Shown: in pieces, positions 1 to 7,728 of the stretch
Layout: each line of letters starts with the position of its first letter
How positions within the stretch are numbered: the stretch's first letter is position 1
Assembly (NCBI GenBank): GCA_028277795.1
Contig: JANQFP010000126.1
Span: 1 to 52,007, forward strand
DNA from: Rhodospirillales bacterium
GTDB lineage: Bacteria > Pseudomonadota > Alphaproteobacteria > Rhodospirillales > JANQFP01
DNA length: 52,007 nucleotides
Direction of reading: 5' to 3'
The notes under the pieces: generated by a model
Told to the model about the DNA's origin: nothing
What the model saw: only the letters and a program-made list of their open reading frames with translations
Databases searched by the model: none
Program-made: the position numbers and the translations under genes

Positions 1-1
1 C

Positions 2-2299
2 GCCGGGGAGCCGGTGGACAAGACCATCCCCGATACCTGGCGGCGGGTGGCCCACTCCCTGGCGGCGGTGGAAGCCGATCCGACGGCATGGGAGGACCGC
101 TTCTACGAAGCCCTGGAGAACTTCCGCTTCCTGCCGGCGGGACGGATCGTCGCCGGCGCCGGCAGTCCGCGCAACGTGACGCTCTTCAATTGCTTCGTGA
201 TGGGCGACGTGCCGGACGACATGGCCGGCATCTTCGACGGCCTCAAAGAGGCGGCGCTCACCCTGCAGCAGGGCGGCGGCATCGGCTACGACTTCTCGAC
301 CCTGCGGCCCAAGGGGGCGCCGGTGCGCGGCGTCGGGGCCGACGCCTCGGGGCCGCTCTCGTTCATGGACGTGTGGGACGCCATGTGCCGCACCATCATG
401 AGCGCCGGCTCGCGGCGCGGCGCCATGATGGCGGTGATGCGCTGCGACCACCCGGACATCGAGGCCTTCGTCGAGGCCAAGCGGGAGCCGGGGCGGCTGC
501 GCATGTTCAACCTTTCGGTGCTCGTCACCGACGCCTTCATGCAGGCCGTCGAGGACGACGCGGCATGGGACCTCACCTTCGGCGGCACCGTCTACCGGAC
601 CCTGCCGGCACGCGAGCTGTGGGACCGCATCATGCGGGCCACCTATGCGTATGCCGAGCCCGGAGTCGTGTTCATCGACCGCATCAACGCGCTGAACAAC
701 CTCAGCTATTGCGAGACCATCCACGGCACCAACCCCTGCGGCGAGCAGCCGCTGCCCCCCTACGGCACCTGCCTCCTGGGGTCCATCAATCTGGCGCGGC
801 TGGTGGACGACCCGTTCGAAGAGTCGGCTCGGCTCAATGACGCCGCGCTGGAGGAGCTGGTGGGCACCGCGGTGCGCATGCTGGACAACGTCATCGATGT
901 CTCCCGCTTCCCGCTGCCCCAACACCAGCATGAGGCGCAGACGAAGCGCCGCATCGGCCTTGGGGTCACCGGCCTGGCCGACGCCCTGATCATGTGCGGC
1001 GCCCGCTACGGAGGCGACCGGGCGGTGGCCCTGGCCCGGACCTGGATGCGCCTGATCGAGCGCGCCGCCTATCTGGCCTCGGCGCGGCTGGCTGCCGAGA
1101 AGGGGCCGTTCCCGCTCTATGACGCGGAGCGCTACCTGGCGGCGCCCATGGTGCGGGCGCTGGACGGGGACGTGCGCGCCGCCATCGCCGACCACGGCAT
1201 GCGCAACGCACTGGTGACCTCGGTGGCGCCGACGGGGACCATTTCGCTCTTTGCCGACAACGTGTCGTCGGGCCTGGAGCCGGTGTTCAGCTTCCGCTAC
1301 GCGCGCCACGTGCTGATGCCCGACGGCGGCCGCCGCGAAGAGGAGGTGACCGACTTCGCCTACCGCCTGTTCCGCCGGCTCAAGGGCGAATCGGCGCCGC
1401 TGCCCGACTACTTCGTCGACGCCCAGGCGCTGAGCCCGCGGGACCACCTGGTCATGCAGGCCGCCGTGCAGGAGGCGGTGGACAGCTCCATCTCCAAGAC
1501 CATCAACTGCCCCGAGTCCATCTCGTTCGACGACTTCAAGGACATCTACCGGCAGGCCTACGCCCTGGGGTGCAAAGGCTGCACCACCTACCGGCCCAAC
1601 GAGGTCACCGGCGCCGTGCTCGAGGTGCGCGAGGGCGGCGCTCCGGCTGCGGCGGTGGGCGGCGGCCCGGCGCCGAGCCAGGCGGAGCTGCCCCTGGAGG
1701 CGCCGACGGCCCGCGCCCGGCCCCGCGACGCGGGCGATTCGGGCTCCGTCGCCCACCTGTTCCGGCCCCTGGACCGGCCCGACGCCCTGGACGGGCATAC
1801 CTACAAGGTGCGGTGGCCGGACAGCGACCACGCGCTCTACATCACCATCAACGACATCATCGACGATTCGGGCCGGGTGCGACCCTTCGAGGTGTTCATC
1901 AACTCCAAGAACATGGAGCACTACGCCTGGACGGTGGCACTGACCCGTATGATCTCGGCCGTGTTCCGCCGCGGCGGCGACGTCTCCTTCGTGGTCGAGG
2001 AACTGAAGGCGGTGTTCGACCCGCGCGGTGGCCAGTGGATGGGCGGCCGCTACGTCCCCTCCCTGCTCGCCGCCATCGGCGAGGTCATCGAGCGCCACAT
2101 GATCGAGATCGGCTTCCTGGCCGCCCCCGGCCCCCTCGGCGAGGAGGAAGCGACGGCCAAGGCCCAGGCGGTAGGCTCAGCCGAGGGCGAGGTCCCCGAC
2201 GCCCGCTTCCGCCAATGCCCCAAATGCGCCCAGGCCAGCCTCATCCGCCAGGAAGGCTGCGACGTCTGCACGAGCTGCGGGTATTCGAAGTGTAGCTGA
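2..2299 (+). CDS. nrdJ: Adenosylcobalamin-dependent (class II) ribonucleoside-diphosphate reductase, 5' end outside window
   Basis: Reduces ribonucleotides to deoxyribonucleotides with a B12-generated thiyl radical, without needing oxygen. The frame is open to the left edge (reads AGEPV before DKTIPDTW), so the true start lies upstream; GTG at 14 is probably internal. Visible: the substrate-site Cys in TLFNCFV (about residue 60), the active-site loop NPCGEQ (about 245) with catalytic Cys and Glu, the barrel motif PTGTISLFADN (about 410), and a Cys-rich tail CPKCAQ...CDVCTSCGY that resembles the zinc/redox tail of this family. Length fits a near-complete protein. The next genes belong to an acquired AbiE module, so the local operon context downstream is lost. 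Confidence 0.95.
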   Translation, partial: AGEPVDKTIPDTWRRVAHSLAAVEADPTAWEDRFYEALENFRFLPAGRIVAGAGSPRNVTLFNCFVMGDVPDDMAGIFDGLKEAALTLQQGGGIGYDFSTLRPKGAPVRGVGADASGPLSFMDVWDAMCRTIMSAGSRRGAMMAVMRCDHPDIEAFVEAKREPGRLRMFNLSVLVTDAFMQAVEDDAAWDLTFGGTVYRTLPARELWDRIMRATYAYAEPGVVFIDRINALNNLSYCETIHGTNPCGEQPLPPYGTCLLGSINLARLVDDPFEESARLNDAALEELVGTAVRMLDNVIDVSRFPLPQHQHEAQTKRRIGLGVTGLADALIMCGARYGGDRAVALARTWMRLIERAAYLASARLAAEKGPFPLYDAERYLAAPMVRALDGDVRAAIADHGMRNALVTSVAPTGTISLFADNVSSGLEPVFSFRYARHVLMPDGGRREEEVTDFAYRLFRRLKGESAPLPDYFVDAQALSPRDHLVMQAAVQEAVDSSISKTINCPESISFDDFKDIYRQAYALGCKGCTTYRPNEVTGAVLEVREGGAPAAAVGGGPAPSQAELPLEAPTARARPRDAGDSGSVAHLFRPLDRPDALDGHTYKVRWPDSDHALYITINDIIDDSGRVRPFEVFINSKNMEHYAWTVALTRMISAVFRRGGDVSFVVEELKAVFDPRGGQWMGGRYVPSLLAAIGEVIERHMIEIGFLAAPGPLGEEEATAKAQAVGSAEGEVPDARFRQCPKCAQASLIRQEGCDVCTSCGYSKCS

Positions 2300-2331
2300 A
2301 GGACGCAGGCGATTATTTGGGAAGGTGAGTT

Positions 2332-2382
2332 AGCCCTCATGGTCTATATGCGTCCTAAGGACGCATATAGACCATGAGGGCT
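2332..2382. repeat. Perfect 51-bp palindrome 1 upstream of abiE
   Basis: Left arm 2332-2356 and right arm 2358-2382 are perfect reverse complements (25 bp each) around the single base A2357. The centre reads GTCCT-A-AGGAC. The right arm is followed by only four T, so it could weakly terminate nrdJ. The core shared with palindrome 2 argues instead for a protein-binding role at the abiE operator (inference). Confidence 0.9.
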
Positions 2383-2438
2383 TTTGTCAACATTGAAAAT
2401 TATATTTTTGCATAAATAACTTGGCGGTGGGTTGATTT
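2383..2438 (+). promoter_or_regulatory. AT-rich spacer between the two palindromes, probable abiE promoter
   Basis: This 56-bp stretch is far more AT-rich than its surroundings. It offers TTGAAA (2393-2398) as a -35 and AATAAC/ATAACT near 2415-2421 as a weak -10. A start here would make palindrome 2 the 5' untranslated region of abiEi. Position and composition are seen; promoter function is inferred. Confidence 0.4.
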
Positions 2439-2489
2439 TGTGACGCCTACAAGCTACTGTCCTTAGGACAGTAGCTTGTAGGCGTCACA
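2439..2489. repeat. Perfect 51-bp palindrome 2 abutting the abiEi start
   Basis: Arms 2439-2463 and 2465-2489 are perfect 25-bp reverse complements around T2464. The centre reads GTCCT-T-AGGAC, the same 5-bp core arms as palindrome 1, while the outer arms differ. The right arm ends one base before the abiEi TTG. As DNA it could be an operator; as RNA it would form a long hairpin directly over the initiation region. Confidence 0.9.
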
Positions 2490-2490
2490 T

Positions 2491-3396
2491 TTGCAAAAAA
2501 AACGAATCCGTCTCGCAGACGAATGTCGGCGCCGGTTTGTTCAAACACGCCACCCCATACAGACGGCTCATTCTATCCGTTTGGTGATCGCGGCCGTATA
2601 CCGGGATGTTGCCGAAGGGCGCCTTGCGATTTACGCAAAGGAAGATGTTGCCTCCGATCGCGACTTCACGAGGGTCGTCAAGCAGCTGTCCGACGAGCGG
2701 TACCTCTCCAGAGATGACGATTTCGGGATTGGCGTTTATCGCATCCATGAAGTTCCCGATGGACCAGCGGAGGAAATTTGTGCGCTCGTCAATCCATTTT
2801 GTTACGTTTCGCACCTTTCGGCGATGGAACGATATGGCCTGACTGACCGCATTTCCCGCGAACTCATCTTGACGGTTCCATCTCCAGCCACGTGGAAGGT
2901 CCTTGTCGCCGAACGCCTACACGAGGACGCACAGTCCTATGGCCGCTTTCTTGCGGGTTTCTCCCGTCACACCCTCGCACATCGTCCCATTCCGACCGTC
3001 GTGCGCCGTCGCGCAGTGAAAACTGTGCACGCCAAGAGGATTGGCGAATGGCGGGATGTGAGGGACACGTTTTTCAGAATTTCCTCTATTGGTCAGACGT
3101 TCTCAGACATGTTGGCAGATCCTCAACTCTGCGGCGGGATGCATCACGTCCTCAATGTTTGGCAATCAGAAGCCGGGGTCTATCTCGACGACATCGTCGA
3201 GGCTGTCGATCGGGACCACCGAGCGATTGTCAAGGTGCGCGCCGGCCATATCCTCGAGGAACGGATAGGACTCGACCACGTGGTCCTCAAGCGCTGGCAG
3301 GCATTCGCCCAAAGGGGGGGATCCCGCCGCCTCGACCCGAGCAAGCCCTACGCTCCGGTCTTCTCGGAAAAGTGGATGATCTCCCTCAACGCCTAA
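2491..3396 (+). CDS. abiEi: AbiEi-family antitoxin (type IV toxin-antitoxin)
   Basis: Likely DNA-binding antitoxin of an AbiE pair, which in known systems represses its own promoter. An N-terminal winged-helix-like region (about residues 25-90, ending in GIGVYRIHEV) is followed by the segment around CYVSHLSAMERYGL, typical of AbiEi-like proteins. The family call also rests on the neighbouring AbiEii gene 19 bp downstream. TTG at 2491 is the only start that keeps the whole winged helix, because a stop lies at 2479-2481. No convincing Shine-Dalgarno is present; TTG 2581 or GTG 2584 are alternatives that would clip the fold. Base composition is visibly less GC-rich than in flanking genes, as expected for an acquired cassette. 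Confidence 0.8.
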   Translation: MQKKRIRLADECRRRFVQTRHPIQTAHSIRLVIAAVYRDVAEGRLAIYAKEDVASDRDFTRVVKQLSDERYLSRDDDFGIGVYRIHEVPDGPAEEICALVNPFCYVSHLSAMERYGLTDRISRELILTVPSPATWKVLVAERLHEDAQSYGRFLAGFSRHTLAHRPIPTVVRRRAVKTVHAKRIGEWRDVRDTFFRISSIGQTFSDMLADPQLCGGMHHVLNVWQSEAGVYLDDIVEAVDRDHRAIVKVRAGHILEERIGLDHVVLKRWQAFAQRGGSRRLDPSKPYAPVFSEKWMISLNA

Positions 3397-3415
3397 TGAA
3401 GGGGGACCGATCTCC

Positions 3416-4279
3416 TTGGCGCGCAGGACAATTCACATTGGCGAATGGATTGAGGGGGCCAGGGCCAATCCCGTGGAGCTCCGACGGCGCCAAGTCATCG
3501 AAATCCTGCTAACCGCTATTGGCCGATCCCCTGATCTTCGAACCGTCTTGTTCTTGAAGGGTGGCGCTCTCATGAATCTCATCTATGGGAGCCCGCGCAC
3601 GACCAAGGACATAGATTTCACGACGACCCTGATGCCCGAGGGCTTCGCCGACTACTTCTCGACCAAGCTGGATCATGAGATGCGGACGGCGGCCGCGTGG
3701 CTCGGATACGTAGACCTGCTGACCCGTGTTCAGTCCGGGGAAATGAGACCACCCGATCTCGACTTCCCCTGGCCGACCTTGCGCATGCGAATTGGCATCG
3801 CGAGACGGGGCACGCACCAGAACACCCTTTTGGACGAAGGACGGGCCATCGAGGTGTTGAGAATCGACGTCAGCTTCAACGAACCGGTTTTCGAGGAGGA
3901 GCAGGTCCTCCTCGCGGAGGAAGAAGCCACCATTCTGTCCTACGGCATCCATGAACTCATCGCCGAAAAGCTTCGTGCGCTCATCCAACAGGATGTCCGG
4001 GATCGGCAACGTGGACAGGACGTTTACGACATCGCGCGCCTTGTGAAAGGGACGGACCTCACCCACTCGGATCGAAAGAAGGTCCTCGACATCTTCCGCA
4101 AGAAAGCGGCTGCCCGGAACCTTGATGTCTCCCAGGACACTATTATGAAGGAGCAAATCGAGAACAACTCGCGGTCCAGATACGAGACCATGGCGCTCGA
4201 GCCCGGTGGCGAAGACCTCGACTTCGATCGGGACATGGCGATTGTGCGCGCTTTCTACAGATCGTTGCCGTGGGCATGA
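3416..4279 (+). CDS. abiEii: AbiEii/AbiGii-family nucleotidyltransferase toxin
   Basis: Toxin partner of AbiEi, with the DNA polymerase beta-like nucleotidyltransferase fold. The hallmark motif KGGALMNL...RTTKDIDF (about residues 43-63) carries the GG and the two metal-binding Asp. Later motifs are ELIAEKLRALIQQ (about 182) and DVYDIARL (about 203), both typical of the family. TTG at 3416 follows an AGGGGG Shine-Dalgarno; the ATG at 3396 is out of frame. The last 25 bp overlap chaC on the other strand. Known AbiEii toxins are bacteriostatic, and some AbiE systems abort phage infection; the target here is unknown. Confidence 0.88.
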   Translation: MARRTIHIGEWIEGARANPVELRRRQVIEILLTAIGRSPDLRTVLFLKGGALMNLIYGSPRTTKDIDFTTTLMPEGFADYFSTKLDHEMRTAAAWLGYVDLLTRVQSGEMRPPDLDFPWPTLRMRIGIARRGTHQNTLLDEGRAIEVLRIDVSFNEPVFEEEQVLLAEEEATILSYGIHELIAEKLRALIQQDVRDRQRGQDVYDIARLVKGTDLTHSDRKKVLDIFRKKAAARNLDVSQDTIMKEQIENNSRSRYETMALEPGGEDLDFDRDMAIVRAFYRSLPWA

Positions 4280-4851
4280 CTCGTTGGATCGAATTGCCTG
4301 CTCGACACCCTATCCCGCCCCCGTTCCGCCGCGGCGAGCACCCGGTGCAGGGGGCCGTCGGCGATGCCCAGGTCGTCCAGGTGGCGGACCGTGTTGCGCA
4401 GGTAATCGAGACAATCACCGCTCTTGCCGCAGCCTTGCAACACCAAGTCCACCGTCCGGTCGAGGGGCAGGGTGCCGGCGTATTGCGGGTGGTCGCGGTG
4501 GACGACGTAGGCGTGGACCGGCACCCGCCGGCCGTCGTCCAGACGGGCCGACAGGGTGCGCGGAGCGTAGACGTTGGTGATCAGCTCGCGGTCGTCCAGA
4601 TAGGCGCGCACGACGTCCCAGTCGGCGGTGGCGACCCTGAAGGCGCGGCCGACGCACGAGCCACCCCGGTCCAGCCCCACCACCAATCCCGGCCGGTCCG
4701 CGGTGCCGCGGTGGGCGACCGAATAGACGCACAGGGCGCGGTGGTAGCCGTGCACCCGCGCCGGCCGCGCCTCCAGGGACTCGAACCCGGGCGACCACAT
4801 CAGGGAGCCGTAGCCGAACACCCAGACGTCGCCGCCCGCCCTGGCCGTCAT
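4255..4851 (-). CDS. Gamma-glutamylcyclotransferase, ChaC family, with altered C-terminus
   Basis: Probably cleaves glutathione to 5-oxoproline and Cys-Gly in the cytosol. The substrate loop VFGYGSLMW (residues 9-17), GLVVGLDRGG (about 54) and the catalytic Glu in YLDDRELITNVY (about 87) are all present, and so is CLDYLRNTVRHLDDLGI near the end. The start overlaps the stop of the upstream DMT gene (ATGA), so the two are probably co-translated. After GPLHRVLAAAE, where this family usually ends, about 20 residues continue in less GC-rich DNA and overlap abiEii. That tail was probably gained when the AbiE module inserted. Confidence 0.88.
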   Translation of the reverse strand: MTARAGGDVWVFGYGSLMWSPGFESLEARPARVHGYHRALCVYSVAHRGTADRPGLVVGLDRGGSCVGRAFRVATADWDVVRAYLDDRELITNVYAPRTLSARLDDGRRVPVHAYVVHRDHPQYAGTLPLDRTVDLVLQGCGKSGDCLDYLRNTVRHLDDLGIADGPLHRVLAAAERGRDRVSSRQFDPTSHAHGNDL

Positions 4852-5753
4852 GTGCGCGTCACCAGGGCGACACCGACGACCGCCACAGCCATGCCGCCCA
4901 GCGCCACCACGCTCAGGGTCTCGCCGAAGATGAAGTAGGCCAGCACCGCGGTGACCGGCGGCACCAGGTAGAACAGGCTGGCCACCTTGGCCGCGGCGCC
5001 GCGGCGGATGAGCAGCATCAGCAGGCTGATGGCGCCCAGCGACAACGCCAACACCAGCCACGCCAGGGCGAACACGAACTCGCCGGTCCACGCCACCTCC
5101 ATGGTCTCCAGCCACACGGCGAGGACCGCCGCCGGCACGATGCAGGCGGCGAACTGGATGACCGAGCCGGTGCGCAGGTCCATGCCCTCGCCGTGGCGCT
5201 TCTGATAGAGGGTGCCGGCGGTGATGCCGAACAGGGCCACGAACGCAAAGGCAATCCCCGCCAGGCCCGTGCCCTCGAGCGTGATCCGGTCCCCCAGCAC
5301 CAACGTCACCCCGCCCAGCCCCAGCACCAGGCCGGCCCACTGCCGCCCGGTGACGCGCTCCCCCAGGAACGGGCCGGCGGCGATCGCCGTCAGCAGGGGC
5401 TGAAGACCGCCGATCAGGGCCGCCACGGCGGCCGGCAGGCCGGCATGGATGGAGGCGAAAATCCCACCCAGATAGGTGCCCTGCACCAGCAGTCCGGTGA
5501 CGGCGATGCGCCCCGCCTGGGCCCAGGTGTCGGGCCACGGGGCGCGGGTGGCGACGCTGACCGCCGCCATCAGGGCGGTGACGATGACGAACCGCCACAG
5601 CAGGAAGGTGAAGGGCTCGGCATGGGGCAGGCCGAGCTTGGCGCCGATGAACCCGGTGCTCCACAGCAGCACGAACAGGACCGGCGCGGCGGCGATCCAC
5701 GCGCGCTCGCGCCGGGGGTCGAGGCCCCCCGTGGCCGTCGGCGGTCGGTCCAT
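4848..5753 (-). CDS. DMT-superfamily (EamA) transporter
   Basis: Inner-membrane protein of 301 residues with about ten hydrophobic segments arranged as two EamA repeats. The first opens with LFVLLWSTGFIGAKLGL (about residues 26-42). The second-repeat hallmark SLFYLVPPVTAVLAYFIFGE lies near residue 265. Substrate cannot be read from sequence; relatives export amino acids or metabolites. It overlaps chaC by 4 bp. A link to export of glutathione breakdown products is possible but unproven. Confidence 0.88.
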   Translation of the reverse strand: MDRPPTATGGLDPRRERAWIAAAPVLFVLLWSTGFIGAKLGLPHAEPFTFLLWRFVIVTALMAAVSVATRAPWPDTWAQAGRIAVTGLLVQGTYLGGIFASIHAGLPAAVAALIGGLQPLLTAIAAGPFLGERVTGRQWAGLVLGLGGVTLVLGDRITLEGTGLAGIAFAFVALFGITAGTLYQKRHGEGMDLRTGSVIQFAACIVPAAVLAVWLETMEVAWTGEFVFALAWLVLALSLGAISLLMLLIRRGAAAKVASLFYLVPPVTAVLAYFIFGETLSVVALGGMAVAVVGVALVTRT

Positions 5754-5860
5754 GGTTCCCTGCGTTGGCGCGGCCCGCCGGGCAAGCTAGTCGCTCGCAC
5801 CATGCGGCGCAACGGTCTATAAAGGCGGTCGGAATCCCCAACGCCCCGGTCCCCGCGCCC

Positions 5861-7003
5861 ATGAACGGTCGCTCCCGCCGCCGGGCTCCGGCGCCCGGTG
5901 CCCACCCCGCCCTGTCCTACCGGGCGCCCGGCTATCTGATCTCGCTCCGGGCCGGCGTCTACGCGATGATCATCTTCGTCGTCATCGCCGTGCTGTACGT
6001 GTCCTATTGGCTGGTCCTGGCCAAGCTGCTCCGTGACGGGTTCGATGAGTGGGTTCAGGCGCGCCGCGACGCCGGCGCCATCGCCCACTACGCGAACAGC
6101 GACTTGGACGGCTTCCCCCTCCGTCTGCGCTTCACCGTGGATGCGCCCACCTACGGTCCGCCGCCCGAGGAGGGCGGATGGTTCTGGGAGGGAGAGCAAG
6201 TGGTCGCCACCGTCCGGCCATGGAGCCCGGGACGGATGACCATCCGGCTGCCCGGGCTCCACCGCATCGAGATGGACACGGGCGATGGCCTGGTGGTCGC
6301 GGTGGCCGAGGCGCGGACCCTTGAGGCGGAGTTCCCCATGGCCGACGCGCCGTGGTCCGGAGGCACCGTGCAGGTGGCCGGCCTGGACGCCTCGTTGGGC
6401 GACGACCGGTCTCTGGCCGTCGACCGCCTGCAGGTGGCGGTGACCCCGCACGATCCCGGCCGCCCCAAGCACACCAGCCCCACCTACGACCTGGCGGTCG
6501 AGGCCGACGACCTGGAGTTTTCCGGCGGCGAGGCGCCGCCCCTCGGCCGCCGGCTCAAACGTCTGATCCTGGACGCCACCCTGCTCGGCACTTTGCCCCC
6601 GGGGCCGTGGCCCGACTCCCTGGTCGCCTGGCGCGACGACGGCGGCACGGTGGAGGTGACGCGCTTCGACCTGGCCTACGGTCCCCTGGCCGTGGAAGCC
6701 AGCGGCACCGTGGCCGTGGACGAGGCCATCCAGCCGGTGGGGGCGTTCACCGCCCGCATTCGCGGCTTCTTTCAGGCCGTGGAGACCCTGCGCGAGCGGG
6801 GGGTGATGCGCGGACGGGACGCGGTCACCGCCAAGCTGGTGCTGGGGGTGCTGGCCAAGATGCCCGAGGACGGCGGGCCGGCCGTGCTCAGCACGCCGTT
6901 GACCCTGCAGGAGCGCCGGCTCTATGCGGGGCCGGTGCTCCTGACCCAGCTTCCGGCCATCCGTTGGTCCACGGCCGACGACACGGGCGCGCCCACCCCC
7001 TGA
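5861..7003 (+). CDS. DUF2125 domain membrane-anchored protein
   Basis: 380 residues starting at ATG 5861. There is one transmembrane helix near residues 36-56 (MIIFVVIAVLYVSYWLVL), then a large presumably periplasmic region beginning with LDGFPLRLRFTVDAP, the typical opening of DUF2125 proteins in alphaproteobacteria. The rest is beta-rich and repetitive, with no catalytic motif seen. Function of the family is not established; the AsmA-like look of the repeats suggests an envelope role (inference). Divergent from the EamA gene and followed by the envelope-associated yqgE. Confidence 0.8.
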   Translation: MNGRSRRRAPAPGAHPALSYRAPGYLISLRAGVYAMIIFVVIAVLYVSYWLVLAKLLRDGFDEWVQARRDAGAIAHYANSDLDGFPLRLRFTVDAPTYGPPPEEGGWFWEGEQVVATVRPWSPGRMTIRLPGLHRIEMDTGDGLVVAVAEARTLEAEFPMADAPWSGGTVQVAGLDASLGDDRSLAVDRLQVAVTPHDPGRPKHTSPTYDLAVEADDLEFSGGEAPPLGRRLKRLILDATLLGTLPPGPWPDSLVAWRDDGGTVEVTRFDLAYGPLAVEASGTVAVDEAIQPVGAFTARIRGFFQAVETLRERGVMRGRDAVTAKLVLGVLAKMPEDGGPAVLSTPLTLQERRLYAGPVLLTQLPAIRWSTADDTGAPTP

Positions 7004-7060
7004 GGCAGACCGGTCTCAACCACTCGCGATCGGCCGCCATTGGTCCCGGCGCACGGAATT

Positions 7061-7078
7061 TGATAGGATGCGCTATCA
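7061..7078 (+). promoter_or_regulatory. Inverted repeat over the yqgE ribosome binding site
   Basis: TGATAG (7061-7066) and CTATCA (7073-7078) are perfect complements around GATGCG. The AGGA at 7065-7068 is the likely Shine-Dalgarno and the repeat ends on the A of the ATG. It could be an operator or an RBS-masking hairpin; the arms are only 6 bp. Confidence 0.4.
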
Positions 7079-7713
7079 TGAGGGCCCGCATCGCGATTGC
7101 CGCCGCGGCCTTTGTACTGGTGGCCGCCTGCCTTGCCCCGCCGCTGTCGGCCCGGGACGGGAAAGCCTACGGACCGGCCTACGGGCCCTATCATGCCGGC
7201 CAGCTTCTGGTGGCGACGCCCAAGCTGGCGGATCCCAATTTCTCGCACACGGTGATCTACCTGCTCTCCCACAATGCCGACGGGGCGTTCGGGCTGGTCA
7301 TCAACCGCCTCTACGGCAGCGGCCCCCTGGCCGCCCTGCTGGAGGGCTTCGGCGTGGAGGCCGACGGTGTCAGCGGCAACATCCGCATCCACTACGGCGG
7401 CCCGGTGCAGCCCGGCGGCGGCTTCGTGCTCCATACCAGCGACTACGAAGGCCCGGGGACCATGCGCGCGGCCGTGGACAGCTCCATCGCGCTGACCTCG
7501 CGCCTCGAAGTGCTGAAGGCCATTGCCGAGGGCAGCGGACCGCGGCGCAGCCTGTTCGCCCTGGGTTATTCCGGCTGGGGGAAGGGCCAGCTCGAGGGCG
7601 AGGTCGCCCGCGGCGACTGGATCACCGCGCCGGCCGATCCGGACCTGGTGTTCGACGACGACCTGGACGCCATATGGGAGCGCGCCTACGAGCGGGCCGG
7701 GCTCCCTATGTAA
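7078..7713 (+). CDS. YqgE/AlgH family protein with an N-terminal lipoprotein-like signal
   Basis: The body matches YqgE/AlgH: GQLLVATPKLADPNFSHTVIY (residues 41-61), GAFGLVINRL (about 72), YGGPV (about 103), LFALGYSGWGKGQLEGE (about 157) and GDWITAPAD. The family is usually a cytosolic protein of about 185 residues. This one is 211 because it starts with MRARIAIAAAAFVLVAAC, a signal-like hydrophobic stretch ending in a plausible lipobox (VAAC). The molecular role of YqgE is poorly defined. Convergent with the prephenate dehydrogenase gene, 15 bp away. Confidence 0.88.
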   Translation: MRARIAIAAAAFVLVAACLAPPLSARDGKAYGPAYGPYHAGQLLVATPKLADPNFSHTVIYLLSHNADGAFGLVINRLYGSGPLAALLEGFGVEADGVSGNIRIHYGGPVQPGGGFVLHTSDYEGPGTMRAAVDSSIALTSRLEVLKAIAEGSGPRRSLFALGYSGWGKGQLEGEVARGDWITAPADPDLVFDDDLDAIWERAYERAGLPM

Positions 7714-7728
7714 CGGCCGCGGCGCTCT

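Noticed and set aside
2299..2365. AAGGACGCA repeated at the nrdJ stop and in palindrome 1 as a target-site duplication of the AbiE island
   Set aside because: Nine bases, one copy is part of a perfect palindrome, and no partner occurs at the 3' junction near 4315.
2332..2489. The two palindromes as CRISPR repeats or simple terminators
   Set aside because: Arms differ between copies and there is no spacer series. Only palindrome 1 has even a short T-run, and palindrome 2 lies against a start codon.
4255..5862. Apparent 535-residue fusion of a transporter-antisense stretch with ChaC
   Set aside because: The upstream part is an out-of-frame shadow of the EamA gene. ChaC starts at its own ATG (4851) overlapping the EamA stop.
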